A stretch of DNA of 64,000 nucleotides, from NCBI GenBank assembly GCA_946553025.1, contig CAMNRM010000008.1, forward strand, positions 34,557 through 98,556, given 5' to 3'. Position numbers and translations under genes: made by a program. Of the stretch, positions 18,185 through 27,675 are shown piece after piece. The notes below the pieces were generated by a model. It saw only the letters and a program-made list of their open reading frames with translations, did not search any database and was not told the DNA's origin. Source of the DNA: an uncultured Clostridium sp. (GTDB lineage: Bacteria > Bacillota > Clostridia > Lachnospirales > Lachnospiraceae). Positions within the stretch are counted from its first letter, which is position 1. Every line of letters starts with the position of its first letter.

Positions 18185-19579
18185 GTGATTCATCAATTTA
18201 AAAATAATGGTTATTCCATCGTCCTTGACGTCAACAGCGGTTCGGTGCATGTGGCTGATCCGGTGATGTACGATGTTATTTCCGTTCTGGCAAAACGGGT
18301 TGAAGATATGGACAGGCCCAGGCCGCTTTCGGATAAGGAGAGAGGGCTGGTAAAGGACGAGCTTTCCGGAAGGTATTCCCGGGAGGAGATAGAGGAGGTT
18401 CTTGGGGAGGTTCAGGAACTGATTGATCAGGGGCAGCTTTTTGCCAAGGATATTTACAAGGATTTTGTTGTGGACTTTAAGGAGAGAAAAACCGTGGTCA
18501 AGGCGCTCTGCCTTCATATTGCCCATGACTGCAACTTAGCCTGCCGCTACTGCTTTGCCGAGGAAGGGGAGTATCACGGACGGCGGGCGCTGATGAGTGC
18601 GGAGGTCGGGAAGAAGGCCCTGGATTTTCTGATTGCCCATTCGGGAAACCGCAGAAACCTTGAAGTGGATTTTTTCGGCGGGGAACCGCTGATGAACTGG
18701 GATGTGGTCAAAGAACTTGTGCGCTATGGGCGAGAGCAGGAGAAGCGTTTTGACAAACATTTCCGCTTTACCCTGACGACGAACGGCGTACTGCTTAATG
18801 ACGAGGTGATGGAGTTCTGCAACCGGGAGATGGCAAATGTCGTGCTGAGTCTGGACGGGCGAAAAGAGGTTAATGACCAGATGCGGCCTTTCAGGAACGG
18901 AAAAGGAAGCTATGATTTGATCGTTCCGAAATTTCAGAGGTTTGCCGAGAGCAGAAACCAGACAAACTATTATGTGCGAGGAACATTTACGCATCATCAC
19001 CTGGATTTTGCCGAGGATGCCCTTCATTTTGCGGATCTGGGTTTTCGGCAGATGTCGATTGAGCCGGTGGTTGCGCCCAAGGAAGAACCCTATGCCATCC
19101 GGGAAGAAGATCTTCCGGAGATTTTTGACCAGTACGATAAGCTGGCAAAAGCCTATATTCAGCGGGAGAAAGAGGGAAGAGGGTTTAACTTTTTCCACTT
19201 TATGCTGGACTTAAACGCCGGGCCCTGCGTGGCAAAAAGGCTTTCCGGCTGCGGCTCCGGCACAGAATATCTGGCGGTTACGCCCTGGGGGGATTTATAT
19301 CCCTGCCATCAGTTCGTCGGGCAGGAAAATTTCCTTCTGGGCAATGTCGATGAGGGCGTGACCAATACCGCCGTGCGGGATGAATTTAAGTTCTGCAATG
19401 TCTATGCCAAGGAAAAATGCAGGGATTGTTTTGCGCGTTTTTACTGCAGCGGCGGCTGTGCGGCGAATTCCTATAACTTCCACGGGACGATCCGGGATGC
19501 CTACGATATCGGGTGTGCGATGCAGAAGAAGAGGATCGAGTGCGCGATAATGATAAAAGCAGCGTTGTCTGAAGAATAA
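18185..19579 (+). CDS. scfB: Thioether cross-link-forming SCIFF maturase, radical SAM/SPASM
   Basis: 464 residues from GTG 18185. The N-terminus IHQFKNNGYSIVLDVNSGSV matches SCIFF maturases and includes a peptide-recognition (RRE-like) region. The radical SAM cluster is C116-x3-C120-x2-C123 in CNLACRYC. The C-terminal SPASM domain has many cysteines (CVAKRLSGCGSG, CNVYAKEKCRDC, CSGGC) for auxiliary 4Fe-4S clusters. It modifies the ScfA peptide with a Cys-Thr thioether. It lies 203 bp downstream of scfA and 23 bp upstream of secDF. Confidence 0.95.
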   Translation: MIHQFKNNGYSIVLDVNSGSVHVADPVMYDVISVLAKRVEDMDRPRPLSDKERGLVKDELSGRYSREEIEEVLGEVQELIDQGQLFAKDIYKDFVVDFKERKTVVKALCLHIAHDCNLACRYCFAEEGEYHGRRALMSAEVGKKALDFLIAHSGNRRNLEVDFFGGEPLMNWDVVKELVRYGREQEKRFDKHFRFTLTTNGVLLNDEVMEFCNREMANVVLSLDGRKEVNDQMRPFRNGKGSYDLIVPKFQRFAESRNQTNYYVRGTFTHHHLDFAEDALHFADLGFRQMSIEPVVAPKEEPYAIREEDLPEIFDQYDKLAKAYIQREKEGRGFNFFHFMLDLNAGPCVAKRLSGCGSGTEYLAVTPWGDLYPCHQFVGQENFLLGNVDEGVTNTAVRDEFKFCNVYAKEKCRDCFARFYCSGGCAANSYNFHGTIRDAYDIGCAMQKKRIECAIMIKAALSEE

Positions 19580-19602
19580 GAAAGAAGAAGAGGAGAAAGA
19601 TC

Positions 19603-21792
19603 ATGAAAAGCAGTAAGGGAAAGGGCTTTTTGGCCTTGCTGGTCATTGTGCTGGTCGTGGCCCTGTTTGGCTGGTTCGGCTACGACAGCATGGATGACAT
19701 TAAGCTGGGCCTGGATTTGGCCGGCGGCGTAAGTATTACTTACCAGGCCGTGGATGCCAATCCTACGGCAGAACAGATGTCGGATACGATTTACAAGCTT
19801 CAGCAGAGAGTGCAGAATTACAGCATGGAGTCAGAGGTGTACCAGGAGGGCTCCGACCGGATTAATATCGATATTCCGGGAGTTTCGGATGCCAACTCCA
19901 TTTTGGAGGAACTGGGAAAACCGGGTTCTCTGTTGTTTATGGACGAGAGCGGGCAGGTGCTGATGACCGGCGATATGGTTGCCAGCGCAAAGGCCGGGAT
20001 GTATGATCAGAACGGCACACAGTACGTCGTTCAGCTTACTTTAACCGATGAAGGCGCAAAGACCTTTGCCGAGATCACCGCGGCAAATATCGGAAAGCGC
20101 ATTGCCATTATCTATGATAATGCCGTGGCTTCCGCGCCCGTGGTTCAGTCGGCAATCACCGGCGGACAGTGTGAGATTACCGGGATGCAGACCTTTGAAG
20201 ACGCAGAAAACCTGGCTTCGACCATCCGTATCGGTTCCCTGTCGCTGGAACTGCAGGAACTGCGTTCCAATGTTGTCGGGGCAAAACTCGGACAGGAGGC
20301 GATTTCGACCAGCTTAAAGGCCGGTGCTATCGGCTTTGGCATTGTGGTTGTCTTTATGATTGCCGTTTACCTGATTCCCGGTCTGGCGGCTGCTATTGCT
20401 TTAGCGCTCTATGTAGGGGTGATTTTAGTTCTTTTGTCCGCGTTTGAGATTACGCTCACCCTTCCCGGCGTGGCAGGTATCATCCTGTCCATCGGTATGG
20501 CGGTGGATGCCAATGTTATTATCTTTACCCGTATTAAGGAAGAAATCGGCTACGGAAAAACCGTAAAATCCGCAATCAAGAGCGGCTTTAACAAGGCGCT
20601 GTCCGCCATCGTTGACGGCAATGTGACCACCTTAATTGCCGCAGTTGTGCTTTACTGGAGAGGTTCCGGTTCGGTCAAGGGATTTGCGGCTACCCTGGCT
20701 TTAGGTATTGTTTTATCGATGTTTACGGCTCTGGTGATTACCAAGGGTGCATTAACCGCCCTTTATAATCTGGGCTTTGAGGATGCAAAGTTTTACGGTG
20801 TCCGCAAGGAAAAGGAACCCCGGAATTTCCTGGGAAAGAGAAAGGCATTCTTTGCCTTCTCCCTGGCTGTGATTGTCGCCGGATTTATCTTTATGGGTGT
20901 GAATAATGCATCCACCGGCTATGTGTTGAATTACAGCCTGGACTTTATGGGCGGAACCTCCACCAATGTTACCTTTAATGAAGATATGAGCCTGGAGAGA
21001 ATTTCCAGTGAAGTCGTTCCGGTTATCGAGGGCGTGACAAAGGATGCGGGAACCCAGACCCAGAAGGTTGCCGGAACCAATGAGGTGATTATTAAGACCA
21101 GGACGCTGACCGTAGAAGAGCGTCAGGCGATGAACGATGCCCTGGTGGAAAAATTCGGTGTTGAAGAAGATAAGATCACCGCAGAGAGCATTTCCGCGGC
21201 GGTGAGCAATGAGATGAAGCAGGATGCCGTTATCGCGGTCGTGATTGCCACCATCTGTATGCTGGTTTATATCTGGTTCAGGTTCAGCGATGTGAAGTTT
21301 GCGGCAAGTGCGGTTTTAGCCCTTCTCCACGATGTGCTGGTTGTGCTTACCTTCTATGCCATCTTTAAGTGGTCTGTGGGTTCAACCTTTATCGCCTGTA
21401 TGCTGACGATTGTGGGTTATTCCATCAATGCCACCATCGTTATCTTCGACCGTATCCGTGAGAATTTAAAGGAAACGGGAGGAAAGGTCGATCTGGCCCA
21501 GGTGGTGAATGCAAGTATCACCCAGACCTTTACCCGGAGCATTAATACTTCACTGACGACCTTTATCATGGTTTTCGTACTCTTTATTATGGGTGTTTCT
21601 TCTATCCGCGAGTTTGCCCTGCCGCTGATGGCGGGTATTATCTTCGGAACCTATTCTTCGGTGTGCATTACCGGAGGTCTGTGGTATGTGATGACCATGT
21701 ACAAGCAAAAGAAAGTTGCCGAGGAAAAAGCCGCACAGAAAGCTGCCGAAAAGGATAAGAAGGCAGAAAAGAAGACGGAGAAAAAGGCATAG
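19603..21792 (+). CDS. secDF: Protein translocase subunit SecDF (fused SecD and SecF)
   Basis: 729 residues with GAGGAGAAAGATC before the ATG. An N-terminal helix is followed by the SecD motif DIKLGLDLAGGVSITYQ, the P1-type extracytoplasmic domain (to about residue 235), then six membrane helices including AGIILSIGMAVDANVIIFTRIKEE. The SecF half begins near residue 405 with YSLDFMGGTSTNV and ends with INATIVIFDRIRENL and a charged Lys/Glu tail. SecDF uses the proton or sodium gradient to help pull preproteins out of SecYEG. It is in the SCIFF operon with tgt and yajC, a known arrangement in Clostridia. Confidence 0.95.
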   Translation: MKSSKGKGFLALLVIVLVVALFGWFGYDSMDDIKLGLDLAGGVSITYQAVDANPTAEQMSDTIYKLQQRVQNYSMESEVYQEGSDRINIDIPGVSDANSILEELGKPGSLLFMDESGQVLMTGDMVASAKAGMYDQNGTQYVVQLTLTDEGAKTFAEITAANIGKRIAIIYDNAVASAPVVQSAITGGQCEITGMQTFEDAENLASTIRIGSLSLELQELRSNVVGAKLGQEAISTSLKAGAIGFGIVVVFMIAVYLIPGLAAAIALALYVGVILVLLSAFEITLTLPGVAGIILSIGMAVDANVIIFTRIKEEIGYGKTVKSAIKSGFNKALSAIVDGNVTTLIAAVVLYWRGSGSVKGFAATLALGIVLSMFTALVITKGALTALYNLGFEDAKFYGVRKEKEPRNFLGKRKAFFAFSLAVIVAGFIFMGVNNASTGYVLNYSLDFMGGTSTNVTFNEDMSLERISSEVVPVIEGVTKDAGTQTQKVAGTNEVIIKTRTLTVEERQAMNDALVEKFGVEEDKITAESISAAVSNEMKQDAVIAVVIATICMLVYIWFRFSDVKFAASAVLALLHDVLVVLTFYAIFKWSVGSTFIACMLTIVGYSINATIVIFDRIRENLKETGGKVDLAQVVNASITQTFTRSINTSLTTFIMVFVLFIMGVSSIREFALPLMAGIIFGTYSSVCITGGLWYVMTMYKQKKVAEEKAAQKAAEKDKKAEKKTEKKA

Positions 21793-21793
21793 C

Positions 21794-22927
21794 ATGATGG
21801 AATATCGAATTTTAGCAAAGGACGGGCGGGCAAAGCGGGCAGAATTAAAAACCGTCCACGGCACCGTCCAGACCCCTTTGTTTATGAATGTAGGCACGGT
21901 GGCCGCCATTAAAGGGGCGGTTTCCACCGACGACCTGAAAGAGATTAAGACCCAGGTGGAACTGTCCAACACCTATCATCTCCATGTGCGCACAGGCGAT
22001 AAGCTGATTAAGCAGTTTGGCGGGCTTCACCGGTTTATGCACTGGGATCGCCCGATTCTTACCGATTCCGGCGGCTTTCAGGTTTTTTCCCTTGCGGGTC
22101 TTAGAAAGATTAAAGAAGAAGGCGTAACCTTCCAGTCCCACATCGACGGGCACAGAATCTTTATGGGGCCGGAGGAGAGTATGCAGATTCAGTCGAACCT
22201 TGCCTCCACCATTGCCATGGCCTTTGACGAATGTCCGCCAAGCCATGCCGAGTATGGCTACATCAAGCAGAGTGTGGAAAGGACGACGAGATGGCTGAAG
22301 CGCTGCCAGGACGAGATGGCAAGGTTAAACCGGCTTCCGGATACGATTAATAAAGAACAGCTCCTGTTCGGCATTAACCAGGGCGGGGTGGTGGATGAGA
22401 TCCGCACGAATCATGCCAGGCAGATCTCAGAGATGAACTTGGACGGCTACGCCATCGGCGGTCTGGCTGTCGGGGAAACACACGAGGAGATGTACCACAT
22501 CCTGGATGTTACCGTGCCGTTTCTGCCGGAGAATAAACCCACATATTTAATGGGGGTGGGAACGCCGGTAAATATTTTAGAAGCCGTGGATCGGGGCGTG
22601 GATTTCTTTGACTGTGTCTATCCTTCAAGGAACGGACGCCACAGCCATGTGTATACGAACCATGGAAAATTAAATTTGATGAACCAGAAATATGAATTGG
22701 ATGATCGCCCCATCGAGGAGGGCTGTCAATGTCCCGCCTGCCGTTCCTACAGCAGGGCCTATATCCGCCATCTGTTTAAGGCAAAAGAGATGCTGGGAAT
22801 GCGATTGTGCGTCTTGCATAATTTATATTTTTATAATACAATGATGGAAGAGATTCGCCAGGCGATTGAAGAGCACCGCTACAGCGAATACAAAAAAGCA
22901 AAGATTGCCGGGATGACGGCAGAGTAA
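21794..22927 (+). CDS. tgt: Queuine tRNA-ribosyltransferase
   Basis: 377 residues. Two adjacent ATGs (21794 and 21797) directly follow the secDF stop; the longer form is given. Motifs: active-site DSGGFQVFSL, GVGTPVNILEAVDRGVDFFDCVYPSRNGRHSH with the second catalytic Asp, and zinc ligands in CQCPACRSYS plus a later His. The enzyme swaps guanine 34 of tRNAs with GUN anticodons for preQ1 or queuine. No other queuosine synthesis genes are present, so precursor supply must be encoded elsewhere or salvaged. Confidence 0.95.
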   Translation: MMEYRILAKDGRAKRAELKTVHGTVQTPLFMNVGTVAAIKGAVSTDDLKEIKTQVELSNTYHLHVRTGDKLIKQFGGLHRFMHWDRPILTDSGGFQVFSLAGLRKIKEEGVTFQSHIDGHRIFMGPEESMQIQSNLASTIAMAFDECPPSHAEYGYIKQSVERTTRWLKRCQDEMARLNRLPDTINKEQLLFGINQGGVVDEIRTNHARQISEMNLDGYAIGGLAVGETHEEMYHILDVTVPFLPENKPTYLMGVGTPVNILEAVDRGVDFFDCVYPSRNGRHSHVYTNHGKLNLMNQKYELDDRPIEEGCQCPACRSYSRAYIRHLFKAKEMLGMRLCVLHNLYFYNTMMEEIRQAIEEHRYSEYKKAKIAGMTAE

Positions 22928-23007
22928 GCCGCAGGCATCTGCCCGGATATCCCCGTAAGGATGATGCCGGACAGTGTGTCAGGCAGGAAAGAGAAAGGAA
23001 GAGAAGC

Positions 23008-23283
23008 ATGTTTGGAGGCCCTATTGGTTGGATTCTGTATTTTGTATTTTTGTTTGGCTTAATGTATTTTATCGCATTTCGCCCGCAGAAAAAGGAAAAG
23101 AAAAGACATGAAGAACTGATGGCCAGCATAGCCGTAGGCGATACGGTGCTGACCAGCAGCGGATTTTACGGTGTAATTATTGATATGACGGATGATACCG
23201 TAATTGTAGAGTTCGGAAGCAATAAGAACTGCCGGATTCCCATGCAGAAAAATGCAATCGTTCAGGTAGAAAAACCGGAATAG
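23008..23283 (+). CDS. yajC: Preprotein translocase subunit YajC
   Basis: 91 residues: one N-terminal membrane helix (IGWILYFVFLFGLMYFIAF) then RPQKKEKKRHEELMASIAVGDTV in pieces typical of YajC, with the cytoplasmic SH3-like part after it. It associates with SecDF in the holotranslocon. It is the last gene of the SCIFF/sec operon and is followed 49 bp later by a terminator. Confidence 0.93.
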   Translation: MFGGPIGWILYFVFLFGLMYFIAFRPQKKEKKRHEELMASIAVGDTVLTSSGFYGVIIDMTDDTVIVEFGSNKNCRIPMQKNAIVQVEKPE

Positions 23284-23331
23284 GAAAAGGACAGGGTTTA
23301 CCGTGAAGGCATCAGAGCGGTAAAGGACAGG

Positions 23332-23367
23332 GACTGCGGGCAGGAACAGGTTGCCGGCAGTCTTTTT
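23332..23367 (+). terminator. Rho-independent terminator after yajC
   Basis: GACTGC (23332-23337) pairs with GCAGTC (23357-23362); after one mismatch the stem continues GGCA/TGCC, and TTTTT follows. Confidence 0.85.
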
Positions 23368-23399
23368 GGCTTTATTTCGTTTTAAGGAGAGGAAAGCAT

Positions 23400-24014
23400 A
23401 TGATTAAAAATATTGTCTTTGATATGGGAAAGGTTCTGGTGGACTATGTGGCCGACGCGGTGTGCCGCCATTATATGACGGACGAGAAGGAAATCCGGGA
23501 AGTCTGCACCAGTGTGTTTATCTCGCCGGAGTGGGTGTTTCTGGATATGGGAGTAATGGAGGAGGAGGACGCCTTACAGAGGATGAAGGCCCGCCTGGAA
23601 ACGCCCCACGCCAAGGAGATGGCCGAGCTGTGCTTTTGGCACTGGCACGAATATAATATGTGGGCGATGGAAGGGATGGAAGAACTGATTAAAAATCTGC
23701 ACAGCCGGGGTTATGGGATTTACCTCTGCTCGAATGCTTCCGTGCGCCTCTTAACCTGTTATAAGCAGTTAATTCCCGGCATAGAATATTTTGACGGGGT
23801 TTTATTTTCCGCGGAGGAAGGCTGTATGAAGCCGCAGAAGGAGATCTATGAACGGCTGTTTGCGCGGTTTGGGCTTAAGGCGGAAGAATGTTATTTTATT
23901 GACGATCAGCCGCTGAATATCCGGGGTGCCGAAAGCTGCGGGATGAAGGGCTGGGTGTATGACGGCGATCGGAAAAAGCTTATGGAAAAACTGGAAGAAG
24001 TGCTGGAAGGATAA
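23400..24014 (+). CDS. HAD family hydrolase (phosphatase)
   Basis: 204 residues with AAGGAGAGGAAAGCAT before ATG 23400. HAD motif I is FDMGKVLVDY (the second catalytic Asp of DxD is replaced by Gly, as in the haloacid dehalogenase and YihX-like branch that uses DxG), motif II is YLCSNAS, motif III has the conserved Lys in GCMKPQKEIY, and motif IV is FIDDQPLN. Relatives such as YihX remove phosphate from sugar phosphates. It begins a unit after the yajC terminator. The substrate is unknown. Confidence 0.88.
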   Translation: MIKNIVFDMGKVLVDYVADAVCRHYMTDEKEIREVCTSVFISPEWVFLDMGVMEEEDALQRMKARLETPHAKEMAELCFWHWHEYNMWAMEGMEELIKNLHSRGYGIYLCSNASVRLLTCYKQLIPGIEYFDGVLFSAEEGCMKPQKEIYERLFARFGLKAEECYFIDDQPLNIRGAESCGMKGWVYDGDRKKLMEKLEEVLEG

Positions 24015-24086
24015 GACGGGCTGAAAATACAGGGACAGGAAGGCAAAGGGATGCGAAGAAGGAAAAACGAAGATTCGGAGGGTGTT

Positions 24087-25112
24087 ATGGAAGAAAAAGA
24101 GTTCCGCAATAAAATAACATGTTTCAGCTTTTTCTTCAGTGTCCTTGTAATCTGGGCACATTCCTATAACGGAGAGCTTTTTCTGGGAAAGACGCATCAG
24201 GGGAAAACGGTGCTGGAAGCGGAGAGGCTTTTGGGAGATGTGGTCGGGCAGATGGCTGTGCCGGGATTTTTTCTTCTCTCGGCCTACTTGTTTTACCGGA
24301 ATTTTCACTGGAGGAAGCTTCTTGGCAAGTGGAAATCCCGGGCCTGGAGTGTGCTTGTGCCGTATTTTCTCTGGAACGGGCTGTATTATTTCGGTTATCT
24401 TGTCGGCAGCCGCCTGCCTCTGGTTTCCCGGGCTATCGGTAAAGGCGTGATTCCTTTTACCTTCGATGCCCTGCTGGACGCTCTGCTGAATTACCGCTAT
24501 CTCCACACCTTCTGGTACATGCATCAGCTGATCCTTCTGCTTTTGCTTGCGCCGCTGCTTTACCTGCTGCTGAAGCGTTTCTGGAGCGGACTCATGGTTT
24601 TGCTCTCCCTGTTTATCGTGATATGGACGGCGTGGGATCTTCTTCCCTGGCTGAATGAAGACGCCCTCTTTTATTACGGGACAGGTGCGTTTCTGGCACT
24701 TCACGGAAGGCAGTTAGAGCAGGAAGAAAACGTAAGGCGTCGGATCGCAGGTACAGGGATGATCGTTATGGCTCTGGTCAATCTGTATCTCGGCAGAAAA
24801 TATTATGCGCCCGGGGCGACGGTGCTTGGCCGTCTGTTCATGCCCCTGGGACTCTGGGGAGTTATCCGTGCGGATGTACTGCCTTTAGCCCGGCCTTGGA
24901 TGCAGTGCAACTTTTTCCTCTATGCGGTGCACTTTGCCGTTATCCGTCTGGTGAATAAGACGGCGGCAATGTTTATGCCAAAGACGGCGGCAGTTCCCCT
25001 TGGATTTTATCTTTTTATGCCTGTGATTGCGGTGGCGGCAAGCTACGGGGCGGCAGTGGTGCTGAAAAAGCGCACTCCCGTGCTGTGGAGGGCGCTTAAT
25101 GGCGGGCGGTAA
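24087..25112 (+). CDS. Acyltransferase-3 family membrane protein
   Basis: 341 residues from ATG 24087, which is preceded by GGAGGG; an in-frame ATG at 24051 would add 12 charged residues. About ten hydrophobic segments are visible. The start (NKITCFSFFFSVLVIWAHSYN) has the TM1 region with His seen in acyltransferase-3 proteins, followed by VPGFFLLSAYLFYRNF and VPYFLWNGLYYF. The family O-acetylates surface glycans or transfers other acyl groups. It converges with the methyltransferase gene 29 bp downstream. The substrate is not known. Confidence 0.82.
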   Translation: MEEKEFRNKITCFSFFFSVLVIWAHSYNGELFLGKTHQGKTVLEAERLLGDVVGQMAVPGFFLLSAYLFYRNFHWRKLLGKWKSRAWSVLVPYFLWNGLYYFGYLVGSRLPLVSRAIGKGVIPFTFDALLDALLNYRYLHTFWYMHQLILLLLLAPLLYLLLKRFWSGLMVLLSLFIVIWTAWDLLPWLNEDALFYYGTGAFLALHGRQLEQEENVRRRIAGTGMIVMALVNLYLGRKYYAPGATVLGRLFMPLGLWGVIRADVLPLARPWMQCNFFLYAVHFAVIRLVNKTAAMFMPKTAAVPLGFYLFMPVIAVAASYGAAVVLKKRTPVLWRALNGGR

Positions 25113-25141
25113 AGTTGGGTCGTGCACAGGAAATAATCGAT

Positions 25142-26005
25142 TCAGGCATTGCTTTCCCAGCGCCCGGAAGCGCCGCAGGGAAGCACCAGGCCGTTGGAGG
25201 ATACCGGAAGACCTACCTCGTCGGCACTGACCTGCCCGCGGTATCGCTTCAGTTCGGTTGCTAAAAGATAAGAAAGAACCGAAGGGGCAAGTCCCGTGGT
25301 GTAGGAGTTAATTAAAAAAAACAGCGGGTCATCGGACAATAAGCGGCTGCAGAGTTTAACCAGGCCGTGGATATTGTCTTCAATCTTCCAGATCTCCCCT
25401 TTGGGTCCCCGGCCATAGGAGGGAGGGTCCATAATGATGGCGTCATAGGTTTTTTCGCGCCGGATTTCCCTCTCCGCGAATTTCACACAGTCGTCAACAA
25501 TCCAGCGAACAGGTGCATCTTCCAGGCCGCTGGATTTTGCGTTTTCCTTTGCCCAGTTTACCATGCCCTTGGAAGCATCGACATGGGTAACGGCGGCTCC
25601 GGCAGCGGCAGCGGCAAGCGTAGCGCCTCCGGTGTAGGCAAAGAGGTTTAAGACCTTGATTTCCCGCCCTGCGTGTTTGATTTTCTCGCTGAACCAGTCC
25701 CAGTTTGCCGCCTGTTCCGGGAAAAGACCGGTGTGCTTGAAGCTGAAGGGCTTGAGGTTAAAGGTCAGGCTTTTATACCGGATGGACCACTGCTCGGGCA
25801 AATCAAAAAACTCCCATTCCCCGCCGCCCTTGCTGCTGCGGTGATAGTGGCCGTTGGGATGTTTCCAGCCGGCGTCTTTTTTCTCTGTATCCCAGATAAT
25901 CTGCGGGTCCGGACGGATTAACCGGTATTTTCCCCATCGTTCCAGTTTTTCTCCTCTGGAGCAGTCGATAACCTCATAATCCACCCATCCGTTGGCTTTC
26001 CACAT
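25142..26005 (-). CDS. Class I SAM-dependent methyltransferase, RlmI-like
   Basis: 287 residues from the ATG (complement of 26003-26005) after AGAGGA; longer in-frame starts run into AT-rich upstream DNA. The SAM fold shows motif I VLNLFAYTGGATLAAAAAGA, an acidic VTHVDASKGMVNWAKEN, and the catalytic motif IIMDPPSYGRGPKGE. This DPPS/F pattern is that of the COG1092/RlmI group, which methylates 23S rRNA cytosines, but the N-terminal PUA domain is absent, as in many Firmicutes homologues. RNA substrate is inferred from the family. Confidence 0.88.
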   Translation of the reverse strand: MWKANGWVDYEVIDCSRGEKLERWGKYRLIRPDPQIIWDTEKKDAGWKHPNGHYHRSSKGGGEWEFFDLPEQWSIRYKSLTFNLKPFSFKHTGLFPEQAANWDWFSEKIKHAGREIKVLNLFAYTGGATLAAAAAGAAVTHVDASKGMVNWAKENAKSSGLEDAPVRWIVDDCVKFAEREIRREKTYDAIIMDPPSYGRGPKGEIWKIEDNIHGLVKLCSRLLSDDPLFFLINSYTTGLAPSVLSYLLATELKRYRGQVSADEVGLPVSSNGLVLPCGASGRWESNA

Positions 26006-26122
26006 AAATTCAATTCCTCTCTGTTTTTGTCGTATATTCTTTATTATAGACAAAGAAGGAAGCACGGTCAAGAAATCGTAATAAAAATGAAAAAGAAAAT
26101 TTGTTGCAAGCATGGAAAAACC

Positions 26123-26151
26123 TTGCTAAAATTTCCTGTATATAGTAATAT
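26123..26151 (+). promoter_or_regulatory. Probable promoter of the surface repeat protein
   Basis: TTGCTA (26123-26128), a 17-bp spacer and TAATAT (26146-26151), about 110 bp before ATG 26261. Confidence 0.5.
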
Positions 26152-26260
26152 TGCCATAGACTGCCGGAACCTTGGGCAGCCGGGATGGAAATCTACAGAA
26201 AAACACAGAAGATTTGTGTAAAAAACCAGGCAGAAGCCTGTGATACTAAAGGAGCGTAAG

Positions 26261-27625
26261 ATGGAATATAAGAAATTAAGGATTGCCGTCCTTACAGCCG
26301 CCCTGACCCTGGGAACGGGGATTAGCGCCTTTGCTGCGGGATGGGTAAAGAACAGCACAAACGGACAGTGGCAGTATCAGGATAATGCCGGTTACATCGT
26401 AAAGAATGAATGGAGAAAAGGTGCGGACAACCAGTGGCGTTATTTAAACAGCGCCGGATTTATGGCAGTGAGCAGCTGGGTTGACGATGAGTATTATGTC
26501 AATGACGAGGGCATTATGGTTGCGGAAAACTGGCTGCAGGTAAGTGACCCGTATTCGGATAAGACGATTTGGTATTTTTTTGACAGCAAGGGAAAAGCCG
26601 TAAAGGACGGCTGGAAGAAGATTAATGAAAAGTGGTATTTCTTTGACGAACTTGGCGTGATGCAGGTCGGCTGGGTGGATGAGAACCGCTATTATGTGGA
26701 TGAAAACGGCGGAATGCTTATCGGCTGGCAGAAGCTTGATCCGCCGGCGGATGTGGATTACAGCCAGGACTATGAGAATGATTATGACCCCTTTGCCTTA
26801 GCCGACCATGACGGGCAGTACTGGTATTATTTTAAGTCCACCGGGAAAAAGCTTACGCCCAAGGAGGACGGCGGCGAGAACGGGGTTGTGCGCATTGACA
26901 ATGATTATTACTGCATGAACTTAGACGGTGCCTTACAGTACGGCTGGAAGAATGTTACCGGGGAAAGTTCGATTTCGGCTTATAAGTACTTCCTGCCCAG
27001 CGGCAAGATGGTTACGGGCTGGTATTCTGCCGAACCGCCCAGGGGGCTGGATAACAGTGACGGCGATGTGCACTGGTATTATTTTAACTCCCGCGGCGTG
27101 CCAAAGGCTGCCGAGAGCGATGACTACAGCACGAAGGATTTAATGAATATCGGCGGAAAAACCTATCTTTTTGGGGTGGACGGCACACCGCTGACCGGAC
27201 TTCGCAAGATTTATCTGGACGAGAATAATGCGAACTATACCTCCTATTACTTTGGCAAGAATGAAAACGAATGCTGGGCACACAAGGGCCGCCAGCAGGT
27301 AGAAGAGGATAACGGGGAAGTCAGCACCTTTTATTTTACCGATGCGGGAAGGGGCTATACCGGGGTGAAGGACGGCTACCTGTATTTTGCCGGGAAGGCG
27401 CAGAAGGCGGAAAACAGCAAGTACGAGGTGATTAACCTGCCCGGGAGCAATTACGGCGTGGTGGTGAATTCCTCCGGGAAAGTGATGAAAAACACCACGG
27501 TTAAGTTTGACGACGGAAGCAAGTATAAGACGAATGCCGCCGGAAAGGTGATTAAGATTGACGACCAGGATGTGGATAATATCACCGGAACCGATCCCAG
27601 GGAGCCAAGCTGGTACAGCGATTAA
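26261..27625 (+). CDS. Secreted cell-wall-binding repeat protein (choline-binding type repeats)
   Basis: 454 residues from ATG 26261 after AAGGAG. A signal peptide (KLRIAVLTAALTLGTGISAF, cleavage after AFA) is followed directly by aromatic repeats such as GWVKNSTNGQWQYQDNAGYI, WYFFDSKGKAVKDGWKKIN and WYFFDELGVMQVGW. These are of the choline-binding / glucan-binding repeat class (CW_7 / PF01473-like), which anchor proteins to wall glycopolymers. No catalytic domain is seen; the protein is nearly all repeats, with a Lys/Asp-rich C-terminal end. It is monocistronic. The ligand is unknown. Confidence 0.85.
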   Translation: MEYKKLRIAVLTAALTLGTGISAFAAGWVKNSTNGQWQYQDNAGYIVKNEWRKGADNQWRYLNSAGFMAVSSWVDDEYYVNDEGIMVAENWLQVSDPYSDKTIWYFFDSKGKAVKDGWKKINEKWYFFDELGVMQVGWVDENRYYVDENGGMLIGWQKLDPPADVDYSQDYENDYDPFALADHDGQYWYYFKSTGKKLTPKEDGGENGVVRIDNDYYCMNLDGALQYGWKNVTGESSISAYKYFLPSGKMVTGWYSAEPPRGLDNSDGDVHWYYFNSRGVPKAAESDDYSTKDLMNIGGKTYLFGVDGTPLTGLRKIYLDENNANYTSYYFGKNENECWAHKGRQQVEEDNGEVSTFYFTDAGRGYTGVKDGYLYFAGKAQKAENSKYEVINLPGSNYGVVVNSSGKVMKNTTVKFDDGSKYKTNAAGKVIKIDDQDVDNITGTDPREPSWYSD

Positions 27626-27626
27626 G

Positions 27627-27655
27627 TTTGTCAAGGCTTTGTCAAAGTTTGTCAA
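27627..27655 (+). promoter_or_regulatory. Three helically phased TTTGTCAA direct repeats
   Basis: TTTGTCAA occurs at 27627-27634, 27638-27645 and 27648-27655, that is, spaced 11 and 10 bp, placing them on one face of the helix. They lie 21 bp upstream of the -35 box at 27676. A regulator site is inferred. Confidence 0.55.
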
Positions 27656-27675
27656 AGTTCGTGCAAAAATTTTTC

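Noticed and set aside
23298..23325. TTTACCG/CGGTAAA inverted repeat after yajC as another copy of the dispersed repeat
   Set aside because: Only the outer seven bases resemble the family and the interior differs; the true terminator follows it.
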